Positions 44,924-58,092 of a DNA stretch of 64,000 nucleotides are shown here, piece after piece. The notes below the pieces were generated by a model. It saw only the letters and a program-made list of their open reading frames with translations. It had not been told where the DNA came from and ran no database searches. The position numbers and the translations under genes are program-made. Source of the stretch: Ampelomyces quisqualis (Eukaryota > Ascomycota > Dothideomycetes > Pleosporales > Phaeosphaeriaceae); assembly GCA_018398575.1 (NCBI GenBank), contig JAGTXZ010000014.1, forward strand, positions 1,364,001 to 1,428,000, in the 5' to 3' direction. Position 1 is the stretch's first letter. Each line of letters opens with the position of its first letter.

Positions 44924-46601
44924 ATCGAATGGATGAAGGTTTGCGCTTGTCGTGTTTTGTTTGTCTTTTGCTTGAAATTGGGGCGGAGAAAGCACGGTTG
45001 CTGTGTGGTGGAAGTTGAGGGTGTGGGTGGGTGTATGGAGAGAGAAAATTATGCCGTGAGGACGAGGTAGAGACTAAGTAGACGGAGGGCACGCGACGCG
45101 GCGGACGAGTGAAAGGACATTGGCAGCTATTAGGCTACAATCCACCTTGTTCAGGGCGTAAAACGCTTTGAGGTGATTGCGCGACCAGGCCCCGCGACAA
45201 AGGTGGCGGAAGGCATAGCAAGCATACAATGTGACAAAGAGACGTGTGGACCTACAGTGGCAGCCATTGTGAATGTTCGAGTTGGTACTCCCGACACCGT
45301 GGTTTCACCCGTGTTTTTTTGTTGCGAGGCAGCTTAGTGTCTAACAATGTCCGTGGCTTTCATGGTGCTGCTGAGAAGAACAAAGCATTGTGACGGCGGA
45401 AAGGGAATTTCGGACGTTTCTCAGAATCATCGACTCCGCTGTATCTTCAGAGATCCAGCTCTCGCAAGGTCAAAGCTCAGGCGTATGGACAAGGTGCAGC
45501 ATATTGGAAGCGTGCAGTCACCATAGTCCAGAAAGTCTTCCCTGGGTGTACAAAACACGGAGCAGATCCAACACAAATTTACCAAAGAAAATCGGTCGTG
45601 TACGGATTGCTTATTGACTGCAACTGCTTGGAGCTGCTTGTTGTTCATGTTTTCTCTCTAGGGTACATTACAACCCGGCAAAGGGCAACAATACAGCAAG
45701 ATGACTGTATGTTTGTACGAGCATCAGTACTGGCGTCTCTCGCGCGAATGGACATGCCGAGGATCAAGATGCGACTGATGGCTGGAGTCCGATGGCTGGT
45801 GTTTGATATGAGCACGTCGCTGCCACCGAGTTTGATTTGGGCAAGGCAGGAGATAATCCCGATCTTGGCACGCTTAACCTTGTTTTATGCGTTCTCTAGT
45901 AGACGTCTTTGTCCTACCAGCTACCCTGCTCTCCAACCACCGCGCCGGCATCCGTTACCCAGCAACAATAACCTAGCGGCACCGTTGTCGGTCACATCTA
46001 TTCTCATCATGGCCTCCTCTATAGCGTGACGTTCACTCCCGGTACATCCCATCCCAAATGCATCCTCAAAGCGCGACATCGACCCCGCGGAGTCCTAACT
46101 CACAGCCCCGTGTTTGCACTCAGGACATCTTAAATTAGGCAATGATTGTAGCGATCACTGAAAGCGCGGAGCACACACTAAACATGTTCACCGGATGCGC
46201 ATCGTTTTGGAGAAGCATCGCTACTCAATCCAGAGGACCAATACAGCATGTGCCAGAAAGTGGGATCATGTTGACTATTTTGAGATCGCGATCGACTCTT
46301 CAAATCTTCCTTTCCTGATTGCGCAGTGTATGATGACATGTTCCACGCTGCGGTGCCTCGATGCAGTCTATGAGATACCAGGATACTCACATGCTGTACG
46401 ACTCGCTTGGGACCTAGCCGTTGGCGCTTGTTGGGTGTTATGGTGTACCACCGCGTGGGAATGCACGCAAGACGAGAGTATAGAACGGGGGCTGGGATGT
46501 AGGAAGCCTACATATAAGCTGCGTGTGTACAGGTTTCGTCTTTGCGCCGACCTGTCTTGTGTGAATGCCCTTGTGTGTGCTGCTATTTGACTGTTCACTC
46601 A
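44924..46601. other. Intergenic, 1.7 kb
   Basis: No supported gene. The left part is the promoter of the nuclear-type protein; the right end holds the TATA element of the multicopper oxidase. Short open frames on both strands have no recognisable features. Confidence 0.4.
46513..46518 (+). promoter_or_regulatory. TATA-like element of the multicopper oxidase gene
   Basis: TATAAG, 89 bp before the ATG at 46602; a plausible core promoter. Confidence 0.4.
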
Positions 46602-48505
46602 ATGCTTTCCTTCATAGTACCATTATGTCTCTCGCTAACAGCAAATGTGCTCGCCAGCACATCCTATTTCAAGCTGGAACTATCATGGGGAAAGGGTGCA
46701 CCAGACGGACATGAGCGGGAAATGATTTTCATCAACGGCCGGTATCCAGGACCGCTACTGGATATACAACAAGGCGACTGGGTTGAGATTGAAGTGCTCA
46801 ACTCAATGCCTTTCAATACCACTATTCATGCGCATGGTAAAACTTATTCTACCTTGATCATATGCATTGCTGAGCTTGCGACAGGCATACATCAGACAGA
46901 TACACCCTGGGCAGATGGCGTGCCAGGCCTGTCACAAAGGCCCATCCCAAGCAACGCAACCTACACCTACAAGTGGAATGCCGACGCATACGGCAGCTAC
47001 TTCTATCATGCGCACAGTCGCGGACAAATCGATGACGGTGCATATGGGCCCATCATCATAAGGCCTAGAGCCGGGCTCGCGAAACCATTCGATCAAATTC
47101 CCGGAGCAGACATTCAGGAGCTGCAAAAAGCTGAAGCCAGTGTGCAGCCTGTTATGCTCACAGATTGGCGTCACAGGACCTCTGAGCAGACATGGGCTGA
47201 TCAGGTCGCCTCTGGCGTAGAGAGCGCTGTTTGCATGGACTCGGTCCTTGTCAATGGCAGAGGCGTAGTTGAGTGCCTACCTCGTGAGGAGATGGATGCC
47301 TTGGTCGACCCAGGCATTGTGCCTTTAATGAAAGCGAATAATTTGCGCCTAACAGATAAAGGGTACGATCCCGGGAGTTCTTGGACCTTCACCAAGCTGA
47401 CTTTTGTAGATGCCTCCCACCGAAATTCTACCAGGTTACGCTCGGGAATACCACGACCGTCGACACTGCGGCCCTGTCTCCTCAAGTTTTCGAAGTATGC
47501 ACCCCTAGTTACGGGTCTCGTACTGTCTTCAATGCTCCCCTTGATCAGAATTGGATGGCCCTGGATATAATTTCGACAGCCGGGATCGACACCTTTGCTT
47601 TTAGCATTGATGAGCATCCAATGTGGGTGTATGCTGTCGATGCGCACTATATCGAGCCTCTCCAAGTCGATGCGCTATCGGTTGCGAATGGAGACCGATA
47701 CTCGGTCTTCATTCGCCTGGACAAAGCTAGTGGTGCTTATGGTATGCGAGTCGCGTCCTTGGCTGCTACTCAAGTCATTGCGACCACAGCCGTCTTGTCA
47801 TATGGTGGCAACCATGTTCCAGATCGCTTCAAGAACAGCACAGAGTTGGTAACCTCCACACCATCGATTGATCTAGGAGGCAGACTCAAATCACCGAATG
47901 GAACCATGTTTGACCAAGCCGAGATGAAGTCTTTTCCACCACGCTTCCCTCAACCTGCGCCCGAGGCCAACGATACTTTCTTTTTACACATGGGTACGCT
48001 TGGAAACAGCTTTACCTGGGCGCTAAATTCGACACCCATCTCACATTCTAGACTGGACAACATGGGACCGCCTCTACTCTACGATTCGCCCAGCAGCCGC
48101 AGAACAGGCGAGAATATCACGATTGTGACACGGAACGACACTTGGGTGGACCTCGTCCTAATCAGCCACCAACTTGGCGCGCCGCCTCACCCCATTCACA
48201 AGCACTCAAACAGAGCATTCATAATTGGCGTTGGTGAAGGAGACTTCAACTGGACATCTACCGCCGAAGCTGCGGCCGCTGTCCCAGAAAATTTCAATTT
48301 TGTCACGCCTCCATTCAGGGATGGTTTCGTGGTGCCGCCGACTGGTCGCAGGCCAACGTGGTTAGCGATTCGATATCACGTTATGAACCCTGGCGCGTTC
48401 ATGCTACATTGTCATATTCAGAGCCATCTGAATGGTGGCATGGCAATGGTAATCCTGGATGGGGTCGACCAATGGCCTTCGGTGCCAGAGAACTGCAAGA
48501 ATTAG
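46602..48505 (+). CDS. Secreted multicopper oxidase (laccase-like)
   Basis: 602 residues from exons 46602..46836, 46885..47362 and 47410..48505; introns of 48 and 47 bp keep frame (TIHAHG to IHQTDTPW; LTDKG to CLPPKFYQ). Signal peptide MLSFIVPLCLSLTANVLA. Copper-binding motifs in order: HAHG (usually HWHG), FYHAHS, HPIHKHS and HCHIQSH. No C-terminal membrane anchor is seen, which argues against a Fet3-type ferroxidase. Several N-glycosylation sequons (NTT, NAT, NST, NDT) are present. Such enzymes oxidise phenols or pigment precursors outside the cell with reduction of oxygen to water. The divergent HAHG and HKHS motifs set it apart from classical lignin-type laccases. Confidence 0.92.
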
Positions 48506-49222
48506 TTGTCGTCTTTGTCCTGCTAGCGCATGGCAGCTACATAATGTATAATAGACTCTATAGCACATAATGCGATACCTTTGGCTTGGTTCGGCTCCGC
48601 CGCCGGACCGGATTCTGGAATGTCATCTGCTGCATCAGTGAAGGTTGCTAAACCAGCTTGCGCATCGTCTCCGTCTCAAATGCACGCAAACGTATCGAGA
48701 TTACAGACACCCATGCTCTGGTGTGGGCCTTTTGCTGTAGCTCTGACCGTGTTACCTCATCTTCGTGCAATGGACTGCGCGTGGCATATGCCATACCGAT
48801 TCATGTGCACGCGACCAGCTACCTCACAATAACCGTTGTGGTGGTTCACCCGATCGTTGCACATGGTCAAGTCAGCGCGCCTTGCATCAGCTGCCATCCA
48901 TCCGACCTCGGCTCGGCCGGGCGATTTCGGCCAGTGACGTCTACATGTTGCTCATCAAGATCCCCACACTTTGCAAAACTCTCGGCGACTTTCCAGTCGT
49001 TGTTGTATCGCTGAGATACATAGAGCAGTAAGAGCTAGTTTTTGAAAATGCCTACACCTCCCTTTTCACAACACCGCCGAGACTGGCTTACAGAGATATC
49101 GGGCCTGTTCGCAAAGAAGAGCAAAAACATCTCATCGACAAAACCCCGAGCTGCATTGACGGTTAGACTACCAAAGGCCTGCGGATCCTTGACTACGATT
49201 AGTACCTGTGGCACCCGGGACA
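48506..49222. other. Intergenic
   Basis: No supported gene between the multicopper oxidase and the oxidoreductase. Confidence 0.4.
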
Positions 49223-50387
49223 ATGGCTCAGCGAAAGATCAAGCAATGGGTGACGGGCCAGGACGGCTTGGATAAGCTGAAGATGGAAGAAACGGAATGT
49301 CCCACTCCAGGGCAGGATGAGGTATTGGTCGAGGTTCACTCTGTAAGCCTGAATTACAGGGACATCGAGGGTACGTCGACTTTCTGCACCATTTCGATAT
49401 GCACTTGAATGACCGATGCACTTAGTGTGTATGGGACTATACAACCACCACAAACCTGTCTCGCAGCCCCCAGCCATCGTACCATGCAGCGATATGTGTG
49501 GTGTCGTTGTATCCATCGGCCCAACCTCCGACAATACTTTGGACCCCTACAAAAACCCAGCATTCCGGCTCAAAGAAGGCGATCGCGTAATCAGTACATT
49601 TGCACCCACCCACATCAGCGGGCAAATTGAAGCCATAGATCTCGGCAACGGACTTGGGGGTCCGGCACCCGGCGTCTTGGTTCAATACCGCATCTTCCCA
49701 ACATTCGGTATTGTGAAGATCCCCGAGTACATGACCACTGATGAAGCGGCGTGTTTGCCCATTGCTGCAATGACGGCATGGATGAGCTTGAATTGCATGC
49801 GACCCAAGAGCGAGATTGTAGGTAAGGGGGAAACTATTGTTTGTCAGGGAACAGGGGGTGTGAGCATTTCTGCAGCGCAAATTGCATCCGCGGCCGGCGC
49901 TGATGTGATCGTTACTTCGTCGTCTGACGAGAAGCTCAAGCGCGCGACTAAGCTGTGCGCAAAGACCACTGTGAACTACCGCAGCAATCCGGACTGGGAC
50001 AATGCGATCCTTGATGCGACTTCTTCGAAGGGCGCAGACATTGTCATGGAACTCGGCGGCGCGCAAACACTTCGCAAATCGTTCGAGTGCGTACACTTTG
50101 GCGGCTTGATCGCATGCATTGGCTACCTATCCGGCAAGCAGGATGCAGAAGGCGACAGGGTGAATACCAACTTGCTCTGCTTAAAGAGGAATGTTACACT
50201 AAAGGGCATCCTTAATGGGCCAAGGGATGAGCTTGAGAGAATGCTAAAGTTCTACAAACAGAAGCAAATCAGGCCGTTGGTTGATCGTGTGTTCAAATTT
50301 AAAGAGGCAAAAGACGCGCTAGAGTACGGAGGTGCATTTCAAAAGTCAGGTCCCCCCTCCTGTTCAACGCACAGGGCAAATACATAG
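49223..50387 (+). CDS. MDR-type alcohol dehydrogenase/quinone oxidoreductase, 3' end replaced by a transposon
   Basis: Exons 49223..49370 and 49426..50387 (55-bp intron, GTACGT..TTAG, phase 1) give 369 residues. It starts MAQRKIKQWVTGQDG. The catalytic GroES-like half contains SLNYRDIE and the NAD(P)-binding half contains CQGTGGVSISAAQIASAAG, both normal for zinc-free medium-chain reductases of the quinone-reductase type. Native coding ends at codon TAC (50325-50327), within AKDALEY. From 50327 on the frame reads the end of a Tc1/mariner element and stops at 50387, so about the last 20 residues are foreign. The original 3' end remains at 59195-59247. The family's last strand is lost, so the product may be unstable. 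Confidence 0.85.
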
Positions 50388-50479
50388 GTATTTTAGCCCA
50401 ATACAATTGTAACGTGTCCTAACTCCTATAATCCTCAACTTTAAATCCTTTACTCTCTTGTTACTCTAAATAATACAAT

Positions 50480-50962
50480 GTCTCTTGTCTTTAATATTGC
50501 AACTTGTGCCTTAATTGTAGCCTTTAAGGCTAAGGGAAAGTTAAATCTAGAGATTACAGCCTTAACTAGTGTAAAGAAGCAGACAATTAATTAAATCTAC
50601 GCCTAGGCAATTAAGAGAGGCTTTAATCCTACTTAAAAGCCTCTTGTTCTTGTAAACTAATATCTTAAAGATGCTCTATATTCTAAAAGACTTTCTAAAC
50701 AGCAAAAAGTTTATAAAAAGGTTATTAATCTAATTGGAAAGAATTAATATAGAAGAGAGAAGAACTATACTAATATAGCTAGTAAACTTAGTAATAAAGG
50801 GTTTTAGATTTTAGCTGCTACAGTATAGAGAGTTCTAAAGAAAGCTAGATTTAAGAAGACTAAGCTAATAAGAAAGCCTAGATTAACAAAGAAGATAAAA
50901 GAAAAGAGGCTTACTTAGTATCTTAAGTATTAGAAGTAGACTCTTAAAGATTAGAAGAATAT
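50480..50962 (+). pseudogene. Tc1/mariner transposase, N-terminal part, RIP-degraded
   Basis: The plus strand, with many TAG/TAA codons ignored, shows the DNA-binding helix-turn-helix part of a Tc1-like transposase. Recognisable stretches are IKRGFNPT, ATV.RVLKKARFKKTK and RKPRLTKKIKEKRL. It ends at the retrotransposon insertion. Many stops fall where Trp or Gln would be expected, consistent with G-to-A and C-to-T changes. Confidence 0.75.
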
Positions 50963-51263
50963 TATAACAAGCATATGCAAATACATATTATATCTAATAC
51001 TTTATAAAGGCTTAGTAACAGATTATGTAGAAAGCTAGTAGATTAGGACTAATAGCGCTCTAACAGCGCTTTAACTTAGCTCCTACGCCTACTATAAATA
51101 TAAGCCTATAGCATTAGATAGAGAAGAAGTTTCTCTTGTTCTTTTATACAAGACCTATAGGTATATAGCTAATCTAGAATCTTCTAATACAACACGTACT
51201 CCTATATACCTCTAATATATATCTAATTTAATTCTAATAGCTGTACCTACCTACGTTATTACA
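50963..51263 (+). repeat. 5' LTR
   Basis: 301 bp, same length as the 3' LTR. It starts TATAACAAG, where the 3' copy has TGTAACAAG, and ends ATTACA, where the 3' copy has GTTACA. The two copies differ at many sites, nearly always by transitions. Confidence 0.9.
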
Positions 51264-52631
51264 TTACAAGAGAAACTTTGTTCTACTAGTAATAGCATTT
51301 AGATAATATTGCAATTTACTTTTAAAAAGATTGTGTTAAAACGCACAGAACAATATCTAAATTAGATCTGTTTGCAACCTTAAATCTATTAAATACAGTT
51401 AGGATTTCTTAGATTTTCTAATAGCTAAAGCCTTTAGGTTTAGATCTTCTTATTAATATATAGTTAAGATTACTTTAGTAAAAGTTGCGTTTAGCGCTAT
51501 AATAGAAACTTAGAGACTATTAATAACCTAGGAGTATTAGAGGCAACGCTAATAACTCTCTCTAAAGAACTAACTCTAGAAGCCTTTTTCTAAGACAACT
51601 CTGTATTAACTATAACAACCTAGCAATAGAGTGCTAAAGCAAAAAAAATAAACACTAAGAAACCTTTTTAGCCTAGAGCTAGACTTATACCTCTACTAAA
51701 TTCTACCTTTACCTAAATAGAAGTTAATTAATTATAATAAGAACTAAAACAAGCATTAGTAGAGATTAATTCCCTTAAGAAAGGACTAAATTGTTTAGTA
51801 GGACTAGATAAGCTCTTGCTTACTACTAAAACCCTCTAGAATCTTTCTATACTCTACTATTTATTAGACAGCTCTATATCTAAGTACTTCTATTGCTATA
51901 AAAGCTCTTACTAATTTTAACAATCTAAGAAAACGCCTAATATAGACAATCTTAGTAATAGAAAAGATTCTACCTTCTGCTAATAGTAGGCCTCTATCTA
52001 GGATTAACTTAAAATTAACTTAGATTACTATTAGACTAAAAGACAACGCATAGCCTTAGTATAGAGCTACACTACAGAATTAGCTAAGAGCTATCTTAAG
52101 CTATAATATTTATTAGATATTAATTAAGAGTAGTTTTAGAACGCTAAGCAAATAATTAAGCTACTTAAGTCTTACTTTATTACAGGTAACAAGGTAGCTA
52201 AAAGCTATACAGCGTTTAATTAATTGCAGATAATAAAAGAGAAAATATTCTTTTTATTTAAAGCTAGGTTTCTAAGTTCTGTAGTTAAGAGACAAGTACT
52301 CTCTTTAGAGTAGTTTTACTACTTGTAGACAAAAATTACGCTAGGACTATAAGCCTCTAACCTAGAATTTAGGCACTAATAGAAGAACTTATTTAATTAG
52401 ATAGTAAAACACCTTACTACTTATAATATAGAGCAGAAGAATAATCTTAACACATTTATGTTACTAGCTACTGCTAAATTACTAATTAGGTAGGCTCTAT
52501 AAACTAATTTAGAGCTAAATTAGACTACTACCTCTAGCGCCCTAACACATTCTACGCTAGCCTATTATTCTACTATAGTGCGCCTTTTTACAAAGACCTC
52601 TAAGCTAGAATAATAAAAGACTTCTAGTAGT

Positions 52632-52673
52632 TGTTATAATTGCAGTAAGCTAGAACACTACTCTAGTAACTAC
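52632..52673 (+). pseudogene. gag zinc knuckle (CCHC), last Cys changed to Tyr
   Basis: Reads CYNCSKLEHYSSNY, the C-x2-C-x4-H-x4-C knuckle of retroelement nucleocapsid with the final Cys codon now TAC, one G-to-A step from TGC. It marks the end of gag. Confidence 0.7.
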
Positions 52674-53879
52674 ATAAAACCTTGTGTGCGTTAGATTAAA
52701 GCTGTAAAAGTAGATAAGTTTAAAGATGCTTAAGAGTAACCTAACTAGAAGGTATATTATATAGCAAATAGAAGCGCCTAAAAGAATACCTCTTTTTAGG
52801 CCTAAGCTATTACAATCTATCTTACCTTAACCTTTCTTATTTGTTTTGCAGTCCTTATTTCCTTATACCTACGCTTCTCTATAACTAGGGTATTAGTTTA
52901 CGCCTTAACACTCTTGTTAACACTAGTACTTAAGGTTTCTTATTTTTAAATTTACAAATTGTTTTATCTATTTCTAAAGCTTTACATTAACCTATTTAGA
53001 AGCTCCTCTTTTAAGTTTAGGTACGTAGCTTTAAGGATTAGATTACTTTTTTAGTTACTTAATATATTTAACTACACTTAAATATTAATAGCTAAAAGAT
53101 TTTAAACTGTCTATTTCTAATTCTTAATCTTAGGTCTTAGGATTGTATACTTAGCTTCTAATAGTTAAGGCAATTTAAGATTTAATTAGACACAGATAAG
53201 TTATAGTTTATTTAGCTATCTAAGTACTTCTATTTATATAATCTTTTACTCTCTATTTCTACTATTCTACATTAAGCTATAGTGCTAGCTACTACCTATC
53301 TTAATGTGCAATAACGCAATACTCTATAGAAAAAAGAAGACTATTGTATCTAAAACAGTTCTTACTATTATTATTCTTCTTTTATTTATTGTATTAAGAG
53401 ATACTTAAAGCTCTTCTTAGCCTAAAAAATCTTAGAGATTTCTTGCTCTTTAACTAAGCAAAACAGTTTAGAGTCTAAATCTTTTCTAACTACCTGTATA
53501 GCCCTTATTTCTGCTAATACATTCTACTTTATTATAAAGAAGCTACAGAACAAGTTTTTTATAACAACAAGTCTTTATAAAATTAATAGAATCTTTACCT
53601 CTAAGGACAACGCAGCTAATTAATGCTAACTAGATAAGTAATTACCTAACTATTACTTCTAGTATTAAGATATATTTAGCAAGTTAGCAGCTAATTAATT
53701 ACCTTCTTATTATCTGTACAATTATAAGATTATCTTTAAAAAACTATTACTAAATGCGTTTAGTCTTCTGTACAAGTAAAATTAGGAGGAGCTTAAAGCT
53801 ACTAAGGCCTATGTCTAGAAATACCTTTAGAAGAGTTTTATTAAGGCTAGCCAAAGTCCTTTTACTTTACCTATCCTTT

Positions 53880-54330
53880 GTATACGCAAACTAAATAGAG
53901 ATATACGCATCTATATAGACTACTAGAAGATTAACGCCTTTACGCGCAAAAACGTCTATCTAATTTCTTATATTAATAAGCTGCTATTACGTTTCTCTAA
54001 AGCTAAGACCTTTACTAAGTTTAACATTAGGGCTGCTTTTAACAAAATTTGTATAGATCCTAATTCTAAAGAGTATACTACTTTCTAGACCTGTTATAGT
54101 ACCTATAAGTATAAGGTACTTTCTTTTGGCTTATATAATAGACTAGCTACGTATTAGCGCTACATAAACAATATACTAATTAATTATCTTAATAATTTCT
54201 ATGTTACGTATCTTAATAACATTCTAATCTACTTTAAGAATATAAACTTATATTAGGAACACGTCTAAAAGGTTCTAGAGCGCCTACGTACTACAGGACT
54301 CTAAGTAGACATTTAGAAGAGTAAATTCTA
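53880..54330 (+). pseudogene. Reverse transcriptase core of the LTR element, RIP-degraded
   Basis: The plus-strand frame shows KINAFTRKNVYLISYINKLL, FTKFNIRAAFNKI, and VLSFGL, then at 54209-54220 YLNN in place of the catalytic YLDD box (two GAC/GAT to AAC/AAT changes). Several expected Trp, Gln or Arg positions are stops. The order and spacing match Ty3/gypsy reverse transcriptase. No active enzyme can be made. Confidence 0.8.
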
Positions 54331-55249
54331 TGTAACCTACATAAAGTATCTAAGTTACGTTTTAACAAACTAGAGCACTAAAGTTAACTCTAACAAGGTA
54401 AAAGCACTCTAAAACTAGGCTAAACCTACTATAATTACTAGCGTTAAGTTATTTCTTAGTTTTGCTAGTTTCTATTAACAATTTATTAAGGATTTCTCTT
54501 GTGTAGCCAAACTAATTATAAAGCTTTAAAGTCCTTCTATACTATTTAAATAGACTATAGACTACTTATAGGCTTTTGATTAGATTAAAGCCTTACTTCT
54601 AGTAATTTCTACGCTATTACATTTCTATTCTAAGTATAATACAAAGTTAGAAACTAACGCGTCTAATAGAGTAATAGTAGAAGTACTCTCTTAGAAGCAC
54701 TCTAATAACAAGTAGTACTCTGTAGCGTTCTATAGTTACGCTCTATCTAGAGCTAAGCTTAATTAGAAAATATATAATAAAGAACTTTTTGCTATTCTAA
54801 AAGTGTTTAAGAAGTAGAGAGCTAAACTTACTTCTATACAGAGCTAAATCTAGGTATATTTAAATTACTACTTCTTAGAATACTTTATAACTACTTCTTA
54901 GAATACTTTATAACTACTAAGGTTCTTAATACACGTTAAGCATAATAGGCAAAGATTATTACCTCTTTTAATTTCTACATTAAGTACACGCCTAGCAAGC
55001 TTAATAAGCAAGCTAATATTCTAAGCTAAAAGAAACAAAACGTTAGTAAGGTTAAGGCTACCTAACAAGACAACAGATCCTATATACTTCTAGGACCTAA
55101 ACGCCTAAACCTCTAGGTTAACTCTAAACTAGCTTAGAACTATATCTATAATTAGCTAGAGATTAATGTATTAGCTATTTTAGTTTACTCTATTAGTGCC
55201 CTCTTAAATATTAACTCTTTAAAACTAATTAAAGCTCTACTAGTAGAGA

Positions 55250-56000
55250 ATTGCTACTTCTTTAAGAAAGAATGCCTTACGCTGCTCTAGCTATATTATA
55301 TCTAAGAAAGACTACTACTTTATTACTTACGCCTTTGTGTACCTAGAAATTCTCTCTTATGTACTTAACTAATTAGAAAGGCTTATAATTAAGTATCTAC
55401 TACTTACCTAAGTACTATAAAGACGTATTAGCTTCTAGCTTAGTAATATTACTAGAAAGGTATAGAAGCTATATATAAACGCTATGTACAAAACTGCGTA
55501 TCCTATTAGAGATTCTATCTAAGACAGCTCTAATTCTAAGAGTTCTTTTATCTATTACTAATTTCTAATAGGCCTATATAGTATTTGTGTATAGATTTTA
55601 AGACATTTCTAATAGATTGTTATAGCTATAATTAAATTATAGTTATTATTAATTGTCTATCTAAGTAAGCTGTTTCTATTTCTTGCTACAAAACAATTAA
55701 CGCTTAAGAAATAGCTTACTTGTTTATCTAATAAGTATACTAATTTAGCTACACCTCTAAAAGTATAGTGTTTAACTATAGACTCTAGTTTATATTCTAA
55801 TTCTAGTCTAAGTTCTGCAAGATCTTAGGCGTGTAACTTAAGCTTTCTATAGCCTACTATAAATAAACTAATAGATAAACTAAGATTATAAACAAGTATA
55901 TTAATTAACAATTAAGGCTCTTTATATTCTATTACTAGAATAACTAGAGTAACCTCTTGCTAATAATTAATTAAGCTTAAGCTACGCTGCTGCACTCTAC
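55250..56000 (+). pseudogene. Integrase region of the LTR element, RIP-degraded
   Basis: Interrupted plus-strand similarity to the zinc-binding and core parts of retroelement integrase. It includes YYW-like and KRYVQNCVSYQR segments and then IVIIDCLSKLFLFL, the region around the first catalytic acid (I-D-x-L/F-S-K). Many stops. Confidence 0.55.
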
Positions 56001-57791
56001 AATTAGTATAGCGCTATACTAGCTTCTGTTTAGATCTAAACTATAATAGAGCTAGAATTAGGTATTATCTCTTTTAAAACATAAAGATGTAAATATTAAA
56101 GATGCCTTAAGCTTAGCTACCTGCATATATAAAGCCTAGCGTATAGCTAAAAATAATATAAAGAAGGTGTAGTAACAGATAGCTGCTAAGGTAAATAAAT
56201 ATTATTAACTTATTAATTAGGCAGTAAGTAATAAGGTTTACCTTTTAACTTAAAACTTATCTGTTACCTACCTAAGTCGCAAACTTGCTAAATTGTAAGA
56301 AAGCTTCTTTAAAGTTCTAGAACAAGTTAGCTATTTATTCTAACTAGAGCTACCTAAAGGTTTTAAGATCTATAACATGTTTGCTCTAGACGTCTTCTGT
56401 AAAGACTTTAACAACCTCTTACCTAGTTAGCTAAGCCTAAACCTATCTAGTATTCTAATTTAAGGCGTTAAAGAATAAAAAGTTAAAGAGATTCTAGCTA
56501 GTAAGCTGTACTACTCTATTCTAAAGTATTGTGTAAAATAGGTAGGCTATAATTCTAACTCTACCTAGTATAATGCCTTAAACTTTATAAGCGCTTTACA
56601 TATATTGCAAGCGTTCTATAAACGCTATCTAAAATAGCTAGAACCTTTACAAGCGTTAGCTAAGAAGATTATAGTATAAGAAAAAAGAGTTAAAGATCTT
56701 ATATTACTTTAAGATAACTATATTAGGAAAATTAAACTTAATATTGTAACTACTACACTAGTAGGTAATAACTATTAACAATAGAAGTCTTACTCTTCTA
56801 TTAGATCTAATAGTAAACTATAGCTGCTTTTAGTAGAATACTCTTAACTGTCTAACTTCTTAGGTACAGACACTAACGTACTACCTAGTTTTTCTCTATT
56901 TTAGATCTGCACACAAGAGCTGCCTAACCTTACTACTACTTTCTTTGCCTTCTGCTCTACTTTAGCTGCTACAAGAGCATCTACTAACTCTACTACTACT
57001 CTAACTAGCCTAGACATAGACTACTTAAGAGTCTTTACCTTCTTAGCTATTATCTTAACCTTCTTAGCTAACTTCTTCTTCTAGTAGTAAGCGCTAATTA
57101 GCAGATTAGTAGTATTTAAGTTAGCTACTTATGCAGAGCTAACCTATACAGTAGTAGCTAACTAAAACGCAGCTAACTATACGTTAGCCTTCTCTTCTAC
57201 TACTACCTTATCTTTCTTATTACTACCTAAGGTAGCAAACATACAATTAAAAGCCTCTAAGAGAGTATTATACTCCTAGTCTATATATTAGAAAACTAGC
57301 TAACACTTCTTATTTAAGAGTGTGTAATAAGTACACTTCTTAGACACGTTTAAATAGAATCTAAACTTAATATTAAAATAGCTGCAGGTAAAAGCCCTTG
57401 CAGCCTATAAGTAAACAATCTAATAGGCTAAAAGATAAGCTTTAGAAGAGATAGAAATAGGCATTGTATGTATCTATAAAATAGTTAGCTAGCAATTAAA
57501 TTAGAAGAGTAGTTAGATAGCTGTAGGTATATAAACGTGTAGGAGGAGAGTATAGAAAAGTAGTATACTAAAGGGTTAGCCTTGTATATATGCTTAAAAA
57601 AAAACTTAAGGTAAAGTAAGGAACGTTAAACGCGCTAACGCGTAAGCTAAAACAATAACAAATAGCTACATTATATTATCTTAAAATAAACTTAAGGTAA
57701 ATAAGAGTTTATAACAATTTAGAAAAGTATCTAAAACAATATAGATATAGACCTAATTAATAGAGACTATTAATTTTAAAAAGAGAGGTAA

Positions 57792-58092
57792 TGTAACAAG
57801 TATATACAAATACATATTACATCTAATACCTTATAAAGGCTTAGTAACAGATTATATAGAAGGCTAGTAGATTAGAACTAATAGCGCTCTAACAGCGCTC
57901 TAACTTAGCTCCTACGCCTACTATAAATATAAGCCTATAGTATTAGATAGAGAAGAAGTTTCTCTTGTCTTTCTGTACAAGACCTATAGGTATATAGCTA
58001 ATCTAGAATCTTCTATTACAACACGCACTCTTATATGCCTCTAATACGTATCTAATTTAATTCTAATAGCTGTACCTACCTACGTTGTTACA
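57792..58092 (+). repeat. 3' LTR
   Basis: 301 bp with the better preserved termini TGTAACA and TGTTACA. It is followed at once by the AATAT target duplication and the rest of the mariner transposase. Confidence 0.9.

Larger units (their letters stand above)
50963..58092 (+). mobile_element. Ty3/gypsy-type LTR retrotransposon, complete but RIP-degraded
   Basis: Two 301-bp LTRs (50963..51263 and 57792..58092) with TGTAACA..TGTTACA-type ends bound a 7130-bp element. The flanking 5 bp are identical, AATAT at 50958-50962 and 58093-58097, a perfect target duplication. Internal order on the plus strand: gag with a zinc knuckle (52632), reverse transcriptase (about 53880-54330), RNase H (about 54600-54900), then integrase (about 55250-56000). 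Integrase after reverse transcriptase is the Ty3/gypsy order. All coding frames are closed by many stops. Confidence 0.9.

Noticed and set aside
50327..50387. Last 20 codons of the oxidoreductase as native sequence
   Set aside because: They coincide with the mariner terminal repeat, which recurs inverted at 59138-59194, so they are transposon-derived.
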